NCBI GenBank assembly: GCA_018873225.1
Contig: JAEILZ010000009.1
Location: 1,231,501 to 1,295,500 of the forward strand
Length of the DNA: 64,000 bases
Direction of reading: 5' to 3'
Source: [Phialemoniopsis] sp. UDSM-2020
Taxonomy: Eukaryota > Ascomycota > Sordariomycetes > Thyridiales > Thyridiaceae
In this document: piece after piece, positions 23,301 through 35,502 of the stretch
How positions within the stretch are numbered: position 1 is the first letter of the stretch
Layout: each line of letters opens with the position of its first letter
Notes under the pieces: model-generated
What the model was told of the DNA's origin: nothing
Databases searched by the model: none
Seen by the model: the letters and a program-made list of their open reading frames with translations, nothing else
Program-made: the position numbers and the translations under genes

Positions 23301-25542
23301 GATCTGGTAACGCGCGCATGCATCTGAGAGGGGTCCATTTGCATGTGCGACGACGAAGTTGGTGAGGACGCCACCTCATGACCGCCTCGAGGCAGCTTTC
23401 AAGGCTGTCCATGTCAAACAACAGACGTGAATGTGGTGATCAAAGCATCAAGCCCGGCAATGTTTCTCGCCTATGCCCACAAGCATACCACAAGACGGGG
23501 CAGGCAGCTCATCTCGCGACTTCGGTGATAAGTGACGATACCATTGACACGGGCGGCTCCGGACAGGCTATACACTGGTCAGCCAGCCAAAAGTCGAGGT
23601 AAATACCGCAGTATGAACGGGCCCGGGCGACTGGCCACTGTCCGCCACTGAATGGTTAGCTACATCATGATCTCGTGTGTGCGAGTGTGCCAATGCAGAG
23701 CGAGAAAAAGCAGAAGGTCGCATCAACAGGTCTCGCATATGCAAGTAGTTGTCGACATTGATTGGGCCTTTAATATCGGGCTTGATGTTGCTCCGAAGCA
23801 AATCCGGTTCCTCGTGCAGCGCCGTGCCCACGACCCCCGTGGCAATGACCCACGAAGAGGGCAGGCAGACCCCTCCTGGGTACCGCTCCCAATCAACCGG
23901 GAACATCCTCGGCCTCTCACTTGCTGGGGAAGATACCGTGGCCTGCTCCGTCGCACAGCATCGCCAAAACGTCACCCACATACATACATGTTTGGCTCCG
24001 CAGGAAGCAATCGACCTGCCACAGCAGTGGTCTGGTGTGTGTGTCCACCGGCAGTGAATGCCAACAGCACGGACGGCTTGGGGCGGAAACACACCTCCTG
24101 CAGGCCGGAGCATTGTGACGCAGCGATGCAGTCGCGCTGGCAGGCGGTGGTGCCATCCACGGGCGGGGGATACAGGTTGAGATGATTACCGTCCTGCTCC
24201 GGTTGTGAATCTTCAGGACAGACTGCAGGTATGCTAGGATTTGTAGACCGGCAACGACTAGAGTTGTTCTTGACAAGGAGTTCCGTTGCTTTTCTGTAAG
24301 GGAACCACTCCCTTCACTGGCTAGTATGGTCGCCGGCCTCCATAAGCTCTTGTGCGAGTTGAGCTCTCATATATCAATGTTGCATATTCGTACAGGTGTA
24401 CTTGCTTTTGCACACCCCTTGCTGTCAGTGACTCTTGATTAGACCGAAGAGGCGAAACGAATCAAAGCCGTGAGGTGTGTGCTCTCTCAGTTTTGCATTG
24501 GTAGCCACTCACCGTAGAGAAGCTCTTACATACAAGTAACTACTCCGTAAGTAGGCTTTGTGCAGAGTGGGGCTTCTGAGCATCCGGTAGTTCGGGATCA
24601 ACCACATCCATGGTGACGGTTGTGAACGTGTGTGGTGTGGTTGCATATCAACTCTGTGTTTGCAGGTATCCTTTACATAATTTGTCTGCACAAGTCGAGC
24701 GCCAATCCGAGTACACGATATGTTCGGAACCTGTCATCCTCATACGCCCGCTTCGAAAGCTTCCATGCGGGCAAGCCTTGGCCATGTGGTAATGTATTTT
24801 GTAGAAATCGACCTCTAGAGACTTGGTTACTGGTTGGTGATCGACCCTCTCTAGATATATTGACATCCATACTCGGGCGCACACGATTGGCGTCAGCAAC
24901 ACTCCAGCAGTTGGCCTTGTCCAGAAGTCGTCTAGCTCTTACATGTGTCTGAGACCTTTGATGCCTGAAGTCAATGCTCGTGGATGGAACTCCATATCAT
25001 GGCACCCATGTTATTGACTCGTGCAATTCGAGATTTAACCAGCGCCGCAACCTAGCGCGGAAATGTTTCCAGAAATGCAACCCTTTGCAAGACTCCAGTC
25101 GCCGAGGCATACCTAATTGTTACGCCGCCTGTCTGGTTCGAGCTGACGCGCATTGAACCTGACTGTCCTTGTGTGTTGAGCTGTCAAGCGCAATGGATCT
25201 GGAGCGAGGCAGCGGGCTAAACTACATTGAGCAGCTCAGTGGAAATTGATGCGTAAAAATATCCCAGGTGGCTTGCTCGAGTGGTGGAATGGCTGGCTGA
25301 GCAATGGATGATCAAGATTTCACACCGCTCCACGCGTTTGGCTCGCCAGTGCTATCGAATGTACATCCATGGATATCTTCGATCAAAAGACCAGACGCCA
25401 TGAAGCAAAGGTCCCAGGTGGGTTTAGAGAGGAGGGGGTGGGATGAGACGGAGATTGTCTTGGGCCTCAAATCTCGACACTGCGCCGCCCATTCTCTCCT
25501 CGGGATCGCAGCATGACAAGGACAGATCCCAAAAAGCAGCGA

Positions 25543-25569
25543 GATGGACAAGATGGACAAGATGGACAC
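25543..25569 (+). repeat. Short tandem repeat, 9-bp unit x3
   Basis: Three perfect copies of GATGGACAA lie head to tail, with a degenerate fourth (GATGGACAC) directly after. It sits in non-coding DNA; the unit repeats in multiples of three bases but no gene spans it. Confidence 0.8.
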
Positions 25570-27435
25570 GATGGGCGACACTGTTGAAGCTGGGATCTGC
25601 GGGAGGGTGTGAGGGTGTGCCTTGAGAGGAGCCGGGGCGGGAGGTACAAGAGGACTACAAGGACTACAAAGCTCCCCAGTACGTCCAAAGCACCGGGCTA
25701 GATGGCCGTAGCGGACATGGATCAGGCGGGCGACGCTCCCCAAACGGCGACGAGGCCCCGCATATCCCAGGCGAGTGGTTCGGCGGGCAAATTTAAGGGC
25801 AGGGGGAGCCGACTTTGGCTGGGCAAGCTGGGGTTTGTCGGGGGCTCTTGATTCTTGGTGTCGGCGCACGCACGCACTGACAAGGACAAGAGGTTAACAG
25901 GCGAATAGGAAGGCGTAGAGTAGTGTTGTGTCATGGGGTGTTTGATCTCTTTCTTTTCTCATTATTGCGTCGTCGAGACTTTTTAGCCACCCAATGTCTC
26001 GTCTAGAAAAGCAACCTGGCTTGCCTGGCTGCTGCACCAAGCGGAGCAGAACCGCCGCATTGGGAGAGCGTCTCGTCGTCTCGTCAGGGACATGATTTGA
26101 TGGTTTCCAGGCCTCACCTTCCTGCGATTTATGTAGCATGCCTCGGTTCTGTTTTGGCCTCCTCCCTCGTCCCCCTGCAAGTGTTGACAGATCAGATTGT
26201 TGCCAATGTCGAACCCTTCATCGGCATTATTTGGGGGAGTGTCTGGGAGCCAGAGTCCAATGCTCGGTGCTTATTGGACGTGCAGTCTGATTGATTGCGT
26301 CCCGCCATCTGCATACGAAAACGCAGCCTGCCGGGCCTGGTCCAATACCATCCAAGCCAAGCTGCGATCCCTTTCTGCATGGTTTGGGAGAGATCAATTT
26401 GTCGCCCCCCTCCCGTCCTTTTTGAATCCAGTCGGCTGGCTAGCATTGGCGGCAGCACCATTGTCACTCCCGTCCGCTGCAGGTGCGGAGTCATGGTGCC
26501 CGGCCCTTAATTCTCACACTAGACATTGACTCCTGGAGGGAAGAAACAGCCAGCAAAGTGGCAGCACACCACCCACACATATACGAGCATGATAGCGAGA
26601 GAGAGGCAGAGGACCAGACCTTGGCCCTGGAAACTATTCCGCAATGGATCTCTCTTGACCGGGGGAGGGGGTGCCAGCACTTGAGCACCTACGAAACACT
26701 AACCCACCTGGTCCCTAGTGTCTGGTACTTCCCCCCAAAGCACTAGCGCCTTTGACCCATGCAAGCCTCCCATGGCACAAGAGACTGGTACTCCACAGGT
26801 ACTTGGGCTGCGCCGGTATCCGCCGTGGGTTGTTGCATGGCTTCATGGGTTCAGATTCGTTGATGGCTTCTTTGGGTTCGTGCTTCGCGAGTCTGTGGGC
26901 GTCGCCATGTCCCTCCTGGTTCTCGAAAGGCAATGAGTGGGTGCGTATTGTGCCAGGGTTTGCGAGGGTCTTTGCCTGCGTGGGAGCACTACTTCGTAGG
27001 AGGTACCGTTCTCCGTCCATCTTGTCTTGTCAGTTCCCACAAAATACATGCCTCCATTACCCTTCACATACTGCGATGCGCGCACCATGAGACCCATCAT
27101 CATGCACACTAAACAAGCTGCACTCCCGCTGAACGGAACGTCTCCATACGAATGCACCCAGAGAAGGGAGAAGAGGGCAAAAAACACCACCCAGACAAGC
27201 CAGAGCACGGCCCATATGATCCATCTGCAACATTCCTGGCCCACACATACTAGCCGGGGGCGTTTTCCTCTTGCTGTTTCTCCCTTTTGGCTGGCTTTCC
27301 CCATTTTCCCACCCTGACTCTCTCTCTTGACTCCACCTGGCTACCGTCCCAGTGCGTCCCTAACCTGATCCTTGGTAAAAGAGAGGGAAAAGAAGGTCGG
27401 ATGCTAGTCTCGACCTTGCTCATTTAGCGCCTGGC

Positions 27436-27492
27436 TCGTCCTTCTTCCTTTTCTACCCTCCCTCTCCCTCCTCCTCTTTTTCCTCTCCACCG
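27436..27492 (+). promoter_or_regulatory. Pyrimidine-rich tract upstream of the zinc-module gene
   Basis: Nearly all bases here are C or T (TCCTTCTTCC, CCCTCCCTCTCCCTCCTCC). Such tracts commonly sit just upstream of transcription starts in filamentous fungi. If so, the gene at 28,079 has a 5' leader of about 550 bases, which might itself contain an intron. The role is inferred. Confidence 0.4.
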
Positions 27493-28078
27493 AGGGAACC
27501 GCCCCAAGCTTCCGGCCTTTCTCAATCCACCACCAAACGACCAGACAGCCCTCATACCGAATACCTGGGCAGGTTGATGGGAGCTGGCGCCTACTGGAAT
27601 ACCCAGTGACGGTAATTCGACTCCGGATCCGTGGCTGTGGGACGACGAGGACTGGGCAAAGAGGCACAATCCCGTTTCGATTGGCAATTCGGTACCCGAG
27701 ATTTAGCACCGTGCGGTTCGCATTGTGGCACTCGGATCACTTGGCCGCCGGTATCTGCATTGACCACTCATCCTCATCACTGGGAACCCCCCAAAACCTT
27801 CCCGCGCGCTTCGCTGGACACGCCATATCTCCTCTGCTTCAGCTTAATATCTAACCGGCATAAGTCGACTTCTGGGTCATCCTGAAACCACATTGTTCGG
27901 TCCTAGGATTTCTTGCCATCCCATATATTCACCCTCCCGGATCGACACATCTACGTCTTGTACCGCACCACACAATTGCTCGAGGAGGAACTGTATCTGA
28001 TCTGGGGAAACCCGTGCAAAGAAGTCAGGAAAGGCCGAATCTAATGCAGCGAAGATATCGGTAGTTTAAGTCGCAAAA

Positions 28079-29253
28079 ATGAGCTCACCGGCACAGGCTG
28101 GACCGTCGGTCCCCAAGGATAAGAAGGAGAAGGGCGTCACCAAGATGCTGACTCGGTTCAAGACGGTCATGAAGAGGGCTGAGAAGCGCATGTCAATTTC
28201 TGGTACTCCCAAAGACACCGGTGCCACTAGCTCAACCGCTGCTGCCCCGAAGACCAGGTAGGTTCTCACTCTGTCCTCATAGGCATTGGGCTGTGCGCGA
28301 TGATGCTTTTCCCTCGCCAGCTCAGAGCGAAGGACACTATCTGACATGCAGCAGTGAACCTACACCCGCCCCAGCTGGAAAGATGACCAGGAAGGGCAAG
28401 GAGCTTGACATCGGCGCCACGAAGGTGCCCCGCATGCAACTCCACGAGGAGCGAGCTCGCAAGCTCGGCGAGAGGTTTGGGTTGGAGATCAAGCCGAGCG
28501 AGTGGCATTCAACGGAGGGCGATGCTCTGCGGGTTGAGAAGCCCATTCGCATGCGCGTCCACCGCATCTGCCACGAGTGCAAGACCACATTCGGCACAGC
28601 GAAGGAGTGCCCCAAGTGCAAGCACCCTCGCTGCAAGGACTGCCAGCGCTACCCTCCCAAGCGCTCCGAAGCCGAGAAGATCGCCAGCCGTGAACGCCGG
28701 GCTCAAATTCTCAAGGAGAGGGCCGAGAACGCTCCCATCATCCCCGATTGGGACCTTTCGGACAAGAAGATTGAGCTCAGGAGGCCTGGCAAGCATGGCG
28801 GTCCCGATCTGGTCCATCGCAAACCTCGCCAGAGGATCCGCAGGACTTGCCACGAGTGCCAGTCACTCTTTGCGTCTGGCAGCAAGAGCTGCCAGTGCGG
28901 CCACGTTCGCTGCACCGACTGCCCCCGCGATCCGTACGTACCATCCCGTCCCAACTAATGTCTTTTAAGCCACGGCGATAACTGACCCCCGAGACAGAGC
29001 AAAGAAGGACAAGTATCCTTACGGATATCCTGGGGACGAATTTGGTCCTAATTCCATCCCGCACCACAAGTGTCACGCATGCAAGACAAAGTTCCCGCCC
29101 AGCTCCGCCGACGGGACCGTATGCACCAATTGTTCCCACGAAAAGTGCGCAGACTGTCCGCGTCTGAAGCCCCAGCGAGTGGAGCCAGAGCCCGACCCGG
29201 CTATCGTCAAGATCCTCGAGGAGAAGTTCGCCCAGATGAAGGTTGCCACGTAA
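28079..29253 (+). CDS. Conserved-looking protein with three Cys/His zinc-binding modules, function unknown
   Basis: Three exons (28079-28257, 28352-28933, 28998-29253) give 338 residues. A basic, probably helical N-terminus (KMLTRFKTVMKRAEKRMS) comes first. Three related modules follow, starting at Cys133, Cys226 and Cys279. Each has the form C-H-x-C, then a variable loop, C-x(1-2)-C-x2-H-x2-C-x2-C, and a Pro-Arg exit: CHECKTTF...CKDCQR, CHECQSLF...CTDCPR and CHACKTKF...CADCPR. Eight metal-binding residues per module suggest two zinc ions each. I do not recognise a named family. Internal repetition points to duplication of an ancestral module. The modules may bind nucleic acid or protein; nothing in the sequence decides between these. 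The acceptor of intron 1 is a CAGCAG tandem, so isoforms differing by one Ser are possible. Confidence 0.88.
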
Positions 29254-29920
29254 CACTGGCTTCGCCATCGGCTTGCTTGAGGAGCAAGCAGGTGGTGTTG
29301 CTGCATTCGCAGTGAACGGCGACTACAGGTACCGGGGTTGGCCCGTTCGCCAGTCCCCGAGTCTGGGGCGTTCTCTATGGCAGTTGCACCTGTCTTTTGT
29401 TATATTTGAGCGAGCGAGAGTTTATCTTTCTGGGTCGGTGTTGATGGAGTGAGGGACCTACCGCAGGCGTTGAAATCCAAGCCGACTCCGACGAAAGCGT
29501 GGAGCATTTTCCGACACGAATGCCTTATTATCGATACAGTCATTATTCACGACATCAGAACTCGAGCAACGATGCACATTCAAGCGTTGAAGTCAACACC
29601 CGCGTTGTCCCCAGCAGTTGGATAGATCGGAGCCGTGTTTCTACAGCATCAAACAACAAAATCACATCAAAACTCATCTCACACGCGACCACGACCATCG
29701 ATCTAGCATTGCTTCGATATAAACCATTTCCCTCCTTTCCGCTACGCCCCTTGATGACCGACGCCGCGTGTTTATACCAGATCACAACAATTTCTAGACT
29801 GGAACAAGGGTTTCTCCTCACCCTTTACCCTATTATTTTCATTCCTACCGTCGCTGCTTAGCGAGCCTGGGCATGGGGAGGCATATGACGGAGTTGAGTT
29901 ATGAGCATTTTCGCCAGGAG

Positions 29921-29940
29921 TGTGTGTGTGTGTGTGTGTG
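29921..29940 (+). repeat. TG dinucleotide microsatellite
   Basis: About nine to ten TG units in a row lie in non-coding DNA. The minus strand reads as CA repeats (CACACA). Confidence 0.85.
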
Positions 29941-30782
29941 CTATGCAGGCGGGTGTTTGGGAAGCATGAGGGCAGTTGAAAAATGTTGGTTGATACCCAA
30001 GCGATCGCCGTCTGGTCCTTTTGATCATGTATTCCAGATGGGACATCGGCGCTCTCTGGAAACAAGCACGAGGAGCCAGCGAGACGTGCACGGTAGGAGG
30101 GCAGTGGACTCTTTCTTCAGAACTTAATCCATGACATCTTTTCGTTTCCTGCCATTAGGCTTTGAGATCATGTTTGACCTTGTTCCGGCTGTGACTTGTA
30201 TGACTTACTACCCATGCCACGTTTTCCTCCCGCCGCTGTCAGAAAGAAGAGGTGGTATGACTTGCGTGTCTTCTTGTGTATCATGTTATGCGTGTCACTG
30301 AAAATGCTTCTAGATTTCTTCGAGTGTCGTCTGGAACCAACAGCACTGGCCTGCATGGGCAGCCTGGGATGGGATGGCCCGCATCCAACACACCACCTGT
30401 CATCCTGGCCCGCCCATCCCTCACGCTGCCTTTGTGACACCCTCCCTCGCAGCACGAAATCACACACATACCTGGATCGGACGATTCAGGATAAAAGTGC
30501 CAGATCGAGCACACGAGGCACGCCACCAACAACACACACAGCCCAACACACCTCAGCGGAGAATAGAAAAAATTACGGCCCCCAAGATCTTGTCTTGGGG
30601 GCCCGAGCCGCTCAGCCGGGAGCAGCCTGCCTGCCTGAACCAACCACCCAACCAACACACACTCGTACCTACCTATGAACTCGCGTTCGCCAAGGCGGCA
30701 CAGCGGGTTTCCCACACTTTCGGTGTTTGGCTCGCTCCCGTACTGTCGGGTCCTTTTGCTCTTTAAAGAAAATTAATATAAA

Positions 30783-30812
30783 GGGGGGGGGGGGGGGGGG
30801 GGGGTGTGTGTA
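30783..30812 (+). repeat. Homopolymer of 22 G followed by a TG run
   Basis: Bases 30783-30804 are all G, preceded by TTAATATAAA and followed by TGTGTGTGT. It lies in non-coding DNA. Runs of this length are prone to slippage and sequencing error, so the exact count is uncertain. Such a run could form G-quadruplex DNA. Confidence 0.85.
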
Positions 30813-31764
30813 TGCAAATGGAATTATCCGGAAAACCGGTCAACGGGGTCTGGATCCTCCCCATAAGCAAAAGGAAGATGTCAGATACCGAGTGGAGGGA
30901 TGAGACCACTTCCTGTGACACCGACAGCAGCGATCCGTCCCTTGGTTTCGGTACACCGGAGGGTATAAAAAAACAGGTGCAAAAAGCCCATGCATTTGCC
31001 TTTTCCAAGGGATCACAGCGTGCATGTCGTGGCAAGCGGCGCTGAGTGGGCACGCAACTTACCACGCCATACTCTCTCCCCCCTTCTCTTTTTGACATTT
31101 CTTTGGGACCTAAAGCACTGCACAGACCCAAGCTCCTGGTACCAACATCATCATTTCACTCTTGACCTTCCCTCCCAAGCTGGCGGAATGGTTCCATGGC
31201 TCGGCACACGCCAAGCCTTACGCTTGATTAGGACATCCGGCCAGCGGGCCGAATCTGGGGCGGTCCTTTTGGTTCGTGAGTGGCGCGTTTACGACACCGA
31301 GAAATCCTCTCCCGGCTAGAGGAGTCTTGGCCCTGAGAGACTTGCAACATGTGACCCCTGCGTAACTCTCGTTTACTCTATCTGGAAAGATGCAGAATGG
31401 TTGACAAAAACCCTGTACAACTGGGACATTTGTCTGTGCAACTGCGAGATAATAGTGTCTGCGATTCCCAGTCAAGGTACCGGGTAGGTACAAGTTTCTA
31501 GTTGGATGTCTACCTGGTTCCACAGCCCATCGGGCAATAACATCAACGGAGACTGCTGTCCACGATGCCCTCACATAGCCCTCACAGCCTTCCGTAATCT
31601 ATACTGTGCTTTCAGGCGGAGCTTGCGGTGAGCAAGAGCTCTCAAATAGACATCGCTAGCCCCTTTCCCATTCGCCATGACAGCCGCTCGCCCAAATGAT
31701 CCAGTGCTCCCGCTCACATCGCTGCCTTTTCCAATACTTATACAGATAAAATAGAGCCAACAGC

Positions 31765-33524
31765 TCAAGACGTGCCCGCAGCCTCCTCCACGATGCCATC
31801 GCCAAGATTCAAGTGCACACCGACACAAGCGCCCAAGGTGGCCTGCCTGCTGGCCCTCTTCCCAACGTAACGCAGTTCACTAGCCTGCATCCGCTTGTTG
31901 AGATGGGACTGGCCGTCCAACACGATACCTTGTGTCACCTTGGCTTGGTAGTCCTGCGGCTGGAGGATGCCCATCAGCTTGTCTGTCAGGTAGTACCGGC
32001 CAAGGATCTCCTTCTCCTTGCAAACGGCGTCCTTATGCACCAGCCTCCAGAACCACCGCGTGCCGCCCAAGACCGAGGTGATGCTGTCGCGGAGGGCGAT
32101 CTCGTCGAGGAATATCTGGCTGTTCGGTTGTTCGGCCGCGGCCGCAGCCGGTACCTGGCCACTTGTCGACTCCAGGATGTAAATATTCCCCACGAAGCTC
32201 ACGTGGTCCGTCTTGACTCCGTTAACCGTCTCGGAGTTATTGAAGATGCTTTTGACAAACATGATCTCTGCGCCAGCTTCCTTAGGCTGTTGGGACTGCT
32301 GAATCCTAAGAGCATCACCAACGCGCACCTGCTCCGCGCCCAAGAACACGCCTCCGTAGATACTCTGGTCTGCGCTGATGCTTTGTCGCTTGTTGAACAG
32401 CGAAAATGAAGCGTTAATCATGTTCGCGGCCATTTTCGATGCCTCGAGCCCGACGACCTCTGGGTTCTTGGATGGGTCTGCCCTGTATACCTCGACCAGC
32501 CTCGGCCAGTCAACCTCGTTGTAGGTCTTTTGAGCCAGATCGGGGATAGAAACGCTCGGCACGCTGAATGACAAGAACGGCCGCATCCCACTGAACTGCT
32601 TCTCGACCAGATTCGACTGGAAACACGAGTGGTTGATCGGCACAATGATACACTTGTGGTGCGCCTTGTTCGGATGACTTGTATCCACTGACAGGACCAT
32701 TCCCAAACGCCAGGCGTTGCCCGAGACATACCAGACCAGCTCGCCACTGCGGAACACATCGGTGTTTCCGGTGATCGTTGCTGCTGCTGGCTGGGCTGAA
32801 TACGGTAGAGCTGCCGGCGTCGGTTTGGGTGTGCTTTGTGTAGCGTTTGGTGCCGGCGATGGAGCTGCCTTTGCAGGAACAGGAATAGGAACAGGAGATT
32901 GGGTTGCAGCTAGAGGCACCGAAGCTCCAGCCAAAGGCTTCGGGGCGACAGGTGCCTTGGCCTTCTTTGGTGGACCGGGACTGCATATTATGCAGGAGCA
33001 GTCCTTCCTATCTTGTGAATCACTCAACAGCCACAGCAGATGTGGCCCGAACTCCTTAGGTGTGCGATAGGATAGCCTCATGCTCTTGGGGTGACCAAAC
33101 ACGTGGATGTCCTTCCGCATAGATGGTGCGGACGCTGCACCATTAGAGGGCTTCTTCTCGTAGTTCCGCATGAAGAAGTGGTAGCCCTCCGGCAACTCAA
33201 CCATGTACTCATTCTCTATTTGGGTGTTGTTAGTGTCAATTAAACATGGTATTGTACGCTATGGTAGGCAAATATTGGAAGAAACTTACTGTCATCTGGT
33301 TGTCCAAGGTTGTATCTCAATAACCTGCCGAGCGAGACCTTGAAGTTCCGCACCTTAGCATCGGAATCATCGAGCGGCCCAGCGACAGGCATGGCGCTGC
33401 TGGCCTTGTTGATCTCATCTGTCGTATATACGACCCCATCGGACCTTGCCACATGAATAGTTGTGTACTGAATGGTTTGACCAGTCGTTGAGGGGGTCTG
33501 GCTACTCGCAACTGCACTCGCCAT
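31765..33524 (-). CDS. clr2: Clr2-like transcriptional silencing protein
   Basis: Two exons, complement(33290-33524) and complement(31765-33215), around a 74 bp intron give 561 residues. The N-terminal half matches the Clr2 silencing domain: VELPEGYHFFMRN, HVFGHPKSMRLSYRTPKEF, GPHLLWLLSD and the Cys cluster DCSCIIC. A Pro/Ala-rich linker (about 175-225) leads to the C-terminal Clr2 region, which opens with FRSGELVWYVSGNAWRLGMV and contains GVFLGAEQVRVGDALRI. In fission yeast Clr2 belongs to the SHREC complex (with Clr1, Clr3, Mit1), which removes histone acetyl groups and silences heterochromatin. The start at 33524 (MASAVASSQ) is the first Met before the conserved part; an in-frame Met at 33758 would add 78 poorly conserved-looking residues. 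Confidence 0.87.
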
Positions 33525-34849
33525 GGCTGCTGTGATCGGGGCCACGAGGCTCTCACGAACACCCTGGTCGTCGATTCGTGGTGACTCCCTCAAGACTGGA
33601 TTGCGCGCAAGGGCTTGAACCGAATTTAACACTGTTGTATCCAGGCCGGCCTTGACTTTTTTTTTTAAGGTGACTGACAAGTGAATGACTTTGTGAAGTG
33701 AAGGCTGTACTTCGTTGCACAGCGAAAAGTGGGTCTCGCGTGTGTTGTGATGGTGCACAATGAAGCTCGCGAGTTGAGCACAGCAGCTGCGGCCAGAGGC
33801 CTAGCTTTCAGAGGTCCTGGTTCAGAGCGAGCCCGATTCCATCAACCAAGTCACCTGTATCAATCAATGACTTTTGAGAGCCGAACCCAGCAGCTTGAGC
33901 CGTCCACTGGCCGCGATCCTCCTGGCGTTGAAGACACGACTTCTCAAAGGATGTCTTGCTTGTGGACAAAGATCCTATGGTATGATTTCCGCTGAAGGAT
34001 AATTTTGACACTTCGCAGGAGCTATGCTGTGAATGTATTGGCTGTTCTGATCAGTACTGTTGGAATTATGTGTGGTTTATGGAGAGTGTCTTGTTCAAGG
34101 TCTGGAAGCTGTACAAGCTCCAAGCCACTGTAGCACACGCGCTTAGTCATCAAGCTGGCCTCAGATATCAGAACACGAAGGGTCTGGTGTCAACGGCCAC
34201 AAAGCAATACTGTCAAAGATAGGTATTGATCACGGATGGTGTAGCTCTCCGAAACGGTCATGCATTTAAATAGAAGTCACAGACGTGTCATTATCTTGCA
34301 GTATCTTATGGATCCAGAGCCCAAATTGCATACTAAAGCAGAGTTGATGGCAGAGACGAGTCGAGCAAAGAGGATTCAATAGAAATGCACTCGCAAAAGT
34401 AACATGTGTATATGCTAATCAAGGCTACTCGAATGATGCAAATGCCCTTTGTATGTCCCTGCGCCTTATCACGACGGGCACATTGACGACTGTTCCATGG
34501 CCTAAATGCCACGAGGCAGTCCCGCCCAACGATTCCTTCCACTCAAGCTTCAAGCTATGGGTTATAGACTGAGGGAGTAGCACTTGGATGGCTGTATCGC
34601 ATTTGACGATCCTAACAACGCCGAAACGAGAACCGAACTCAACTCCTGCGGCTGTGTACGACGAGGGGAATATGTGCCAAATGAACCATTGCCAAAACGC
34701 CAGAAGCCCTCCAGATCCATGGTGAGGTATCATTCATCTGTTCAGGGCAAAATGCTAGGTATTCCCGACTCCGCTGATGCTTTCAGTATTCACACGATAT
34801 TGGCGTGGCCGTCGCTACGGGTGACGTGCTCGGTGGCGGGCATCGGCGA
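33525..34849. other. Intergenic region: clr2 promoter and rad6 3' flank
   Basis: Both neighbours are on the minus strand. The part next to 33,525 should carry the clr2 promoter, with a T run at about 33,657. No gene, RNA or repeat is visible. Confidence 0.55.
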
Positions 34850-35502
34850 TCAGTCGTCCCAGCTCTTCTCTACCGTCTCACGCACCCGTTTGGTGTACTC
34901 TTTCCGATTATCCTTATAAAGGTTGGAGGCTTCGACGTTGGCAGGTGAGCCGGTGTTGGGATCGTTGAGAAGACTGCGCACGGCGAGGAAAGCAGGTCAG
35001 TATCTATGTATGGCTGTTGCAAACATTTCTCTTGATGAGGGCCTCGAACCTTTGGATACTGGTCAAAATGGCCGCGACATCGTACGTAGGACTCCATCGG
35101 TTCTGGAGGATGTCGAGGCAGAGCTCGCCGGTGGCATAAACGTTGGGGTGAAACATCTGGCTGATGAACTTGACGGAGGGTGGCTTATTAGGATACTGCT
35201 CCTCAAAGTGCATCACCAGGCGGAATGTGCCATCTTCAAATGGGGTATCGGCTGGTCCTATGATCACGGCGTTCCTGCAAGCCCAGTCTTATTAGTAACG
35301 ACGAGCAATGGGGATCGTGGAATGTTGGAAAGACTTACCAGGTCATGACATTGTCTGGTACTGGAGATGCAGAAACGCCGGCTGGGGGATCGGTTTGCAT
35401 GCGCTGCGTGCTGTTAGCAGCCGCGATCACATATCGTGGATGTCCAAAGGGGTTGCATACCTTGAAGTCACGCATCAAGCGGCGTCGCGCAGCGGTCGAC
35501 AT
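34850..35502 (-). CDS. rad6: Ubiquitin-conjugating enzyme E2, Rad6/Ubc2
   Basis: Four exons, complement(35461-35502), complement(35339-35403), complement(35050-35274) and complement(34850-34973), give exactly 151 residues, the usual length in filamentous fungi, which lack the acidic tail of the budding-yeast protein. It starts [17 protein letters not shown]. The UBC fold is complete, with the HPN motif ([16 protein letters not shown]), catalytic Cys88 and [14 protein letters not shown]. It ends TVEKSWDD. Rad6 acts with Rad18 to ubiquitinate PCNA in post-replication repair and with Bre1 to ubiquitinate histone H2B. All three introns are 57-76 bp. The fourth exon is too short and frame-shifted to show up as one open frame, but it matches the family residue by residue. 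Confidence 0.97.

Larger units (their letters stand above)
20362..28078. other. 7.7 kb gene-free stretch between divergent genes
   Basis: It separates the 5' ends of the F-box gene (minus) and the zinc-module gene (plus). Many frames of 60-200 codons occur on both strands, but they overlap each other and have atypical composition rich in Cys, Trp, His and Arg with no domain signature. I found no terminal repeats, transposase remnants, tRNA or rRNA. The last 600 bases are C/T-rich and look like promoter and leader of the gene at 28,079. Confidence 0.55.
29254..31764. other. 2.5 kb intergenic region between convergent genes
   Basis: It lies between the 3' ends of the zinc-module gene (plus) and clr2 (minus). 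It contains a TG microsatellite near 29,921, a 22-base G run at 30,783 and C/A-rich stretches around 30,440-30,670. No coding signal was found. Confidence 0.55.

Noticed and set aside
22461..24185. Several 120-200-codon frames on both strands
   Set aside because: They overlap each other, carry excess Cys, His and Arg, and match no fold or family that I know. Most likely chance frames in moderately GC-rich non-coding DNA.
25261..25320. Possible tRNA-like start (GGTGGCTTGCTCGAGTGGT)
   Set aside because: It resembles a D-arm region, but no matching anticodon stem, T-arm or acceptor complement follows within 90 bases.
25312..25869. 185-codon minus-strand frame
   Set aside because: The sequence spans the 9-bp tandem repeat and is biased to Pro, Ser and Arg without domain features.
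26843..27304. 153-codon minus-strand frame with a Trp/Val/Leu-rich hydrophobic stretch
   Set aside because: It could encode one membrane helix, but composition is odd (many Cys, Met, Trp), there is no supporting neighbour or signature, and similar chance frames fill the same gene-free stretch.
33525..33758. 78-codon N-terminal extension of Clr2
   Set aside because: The in-frame Met at 33758 exists, but the added segment (HHHNTRET, then Lys-rich) shows no domain. The Met at 33524 lies directly before the recognisable part. The longer form cannot be fully excluded.
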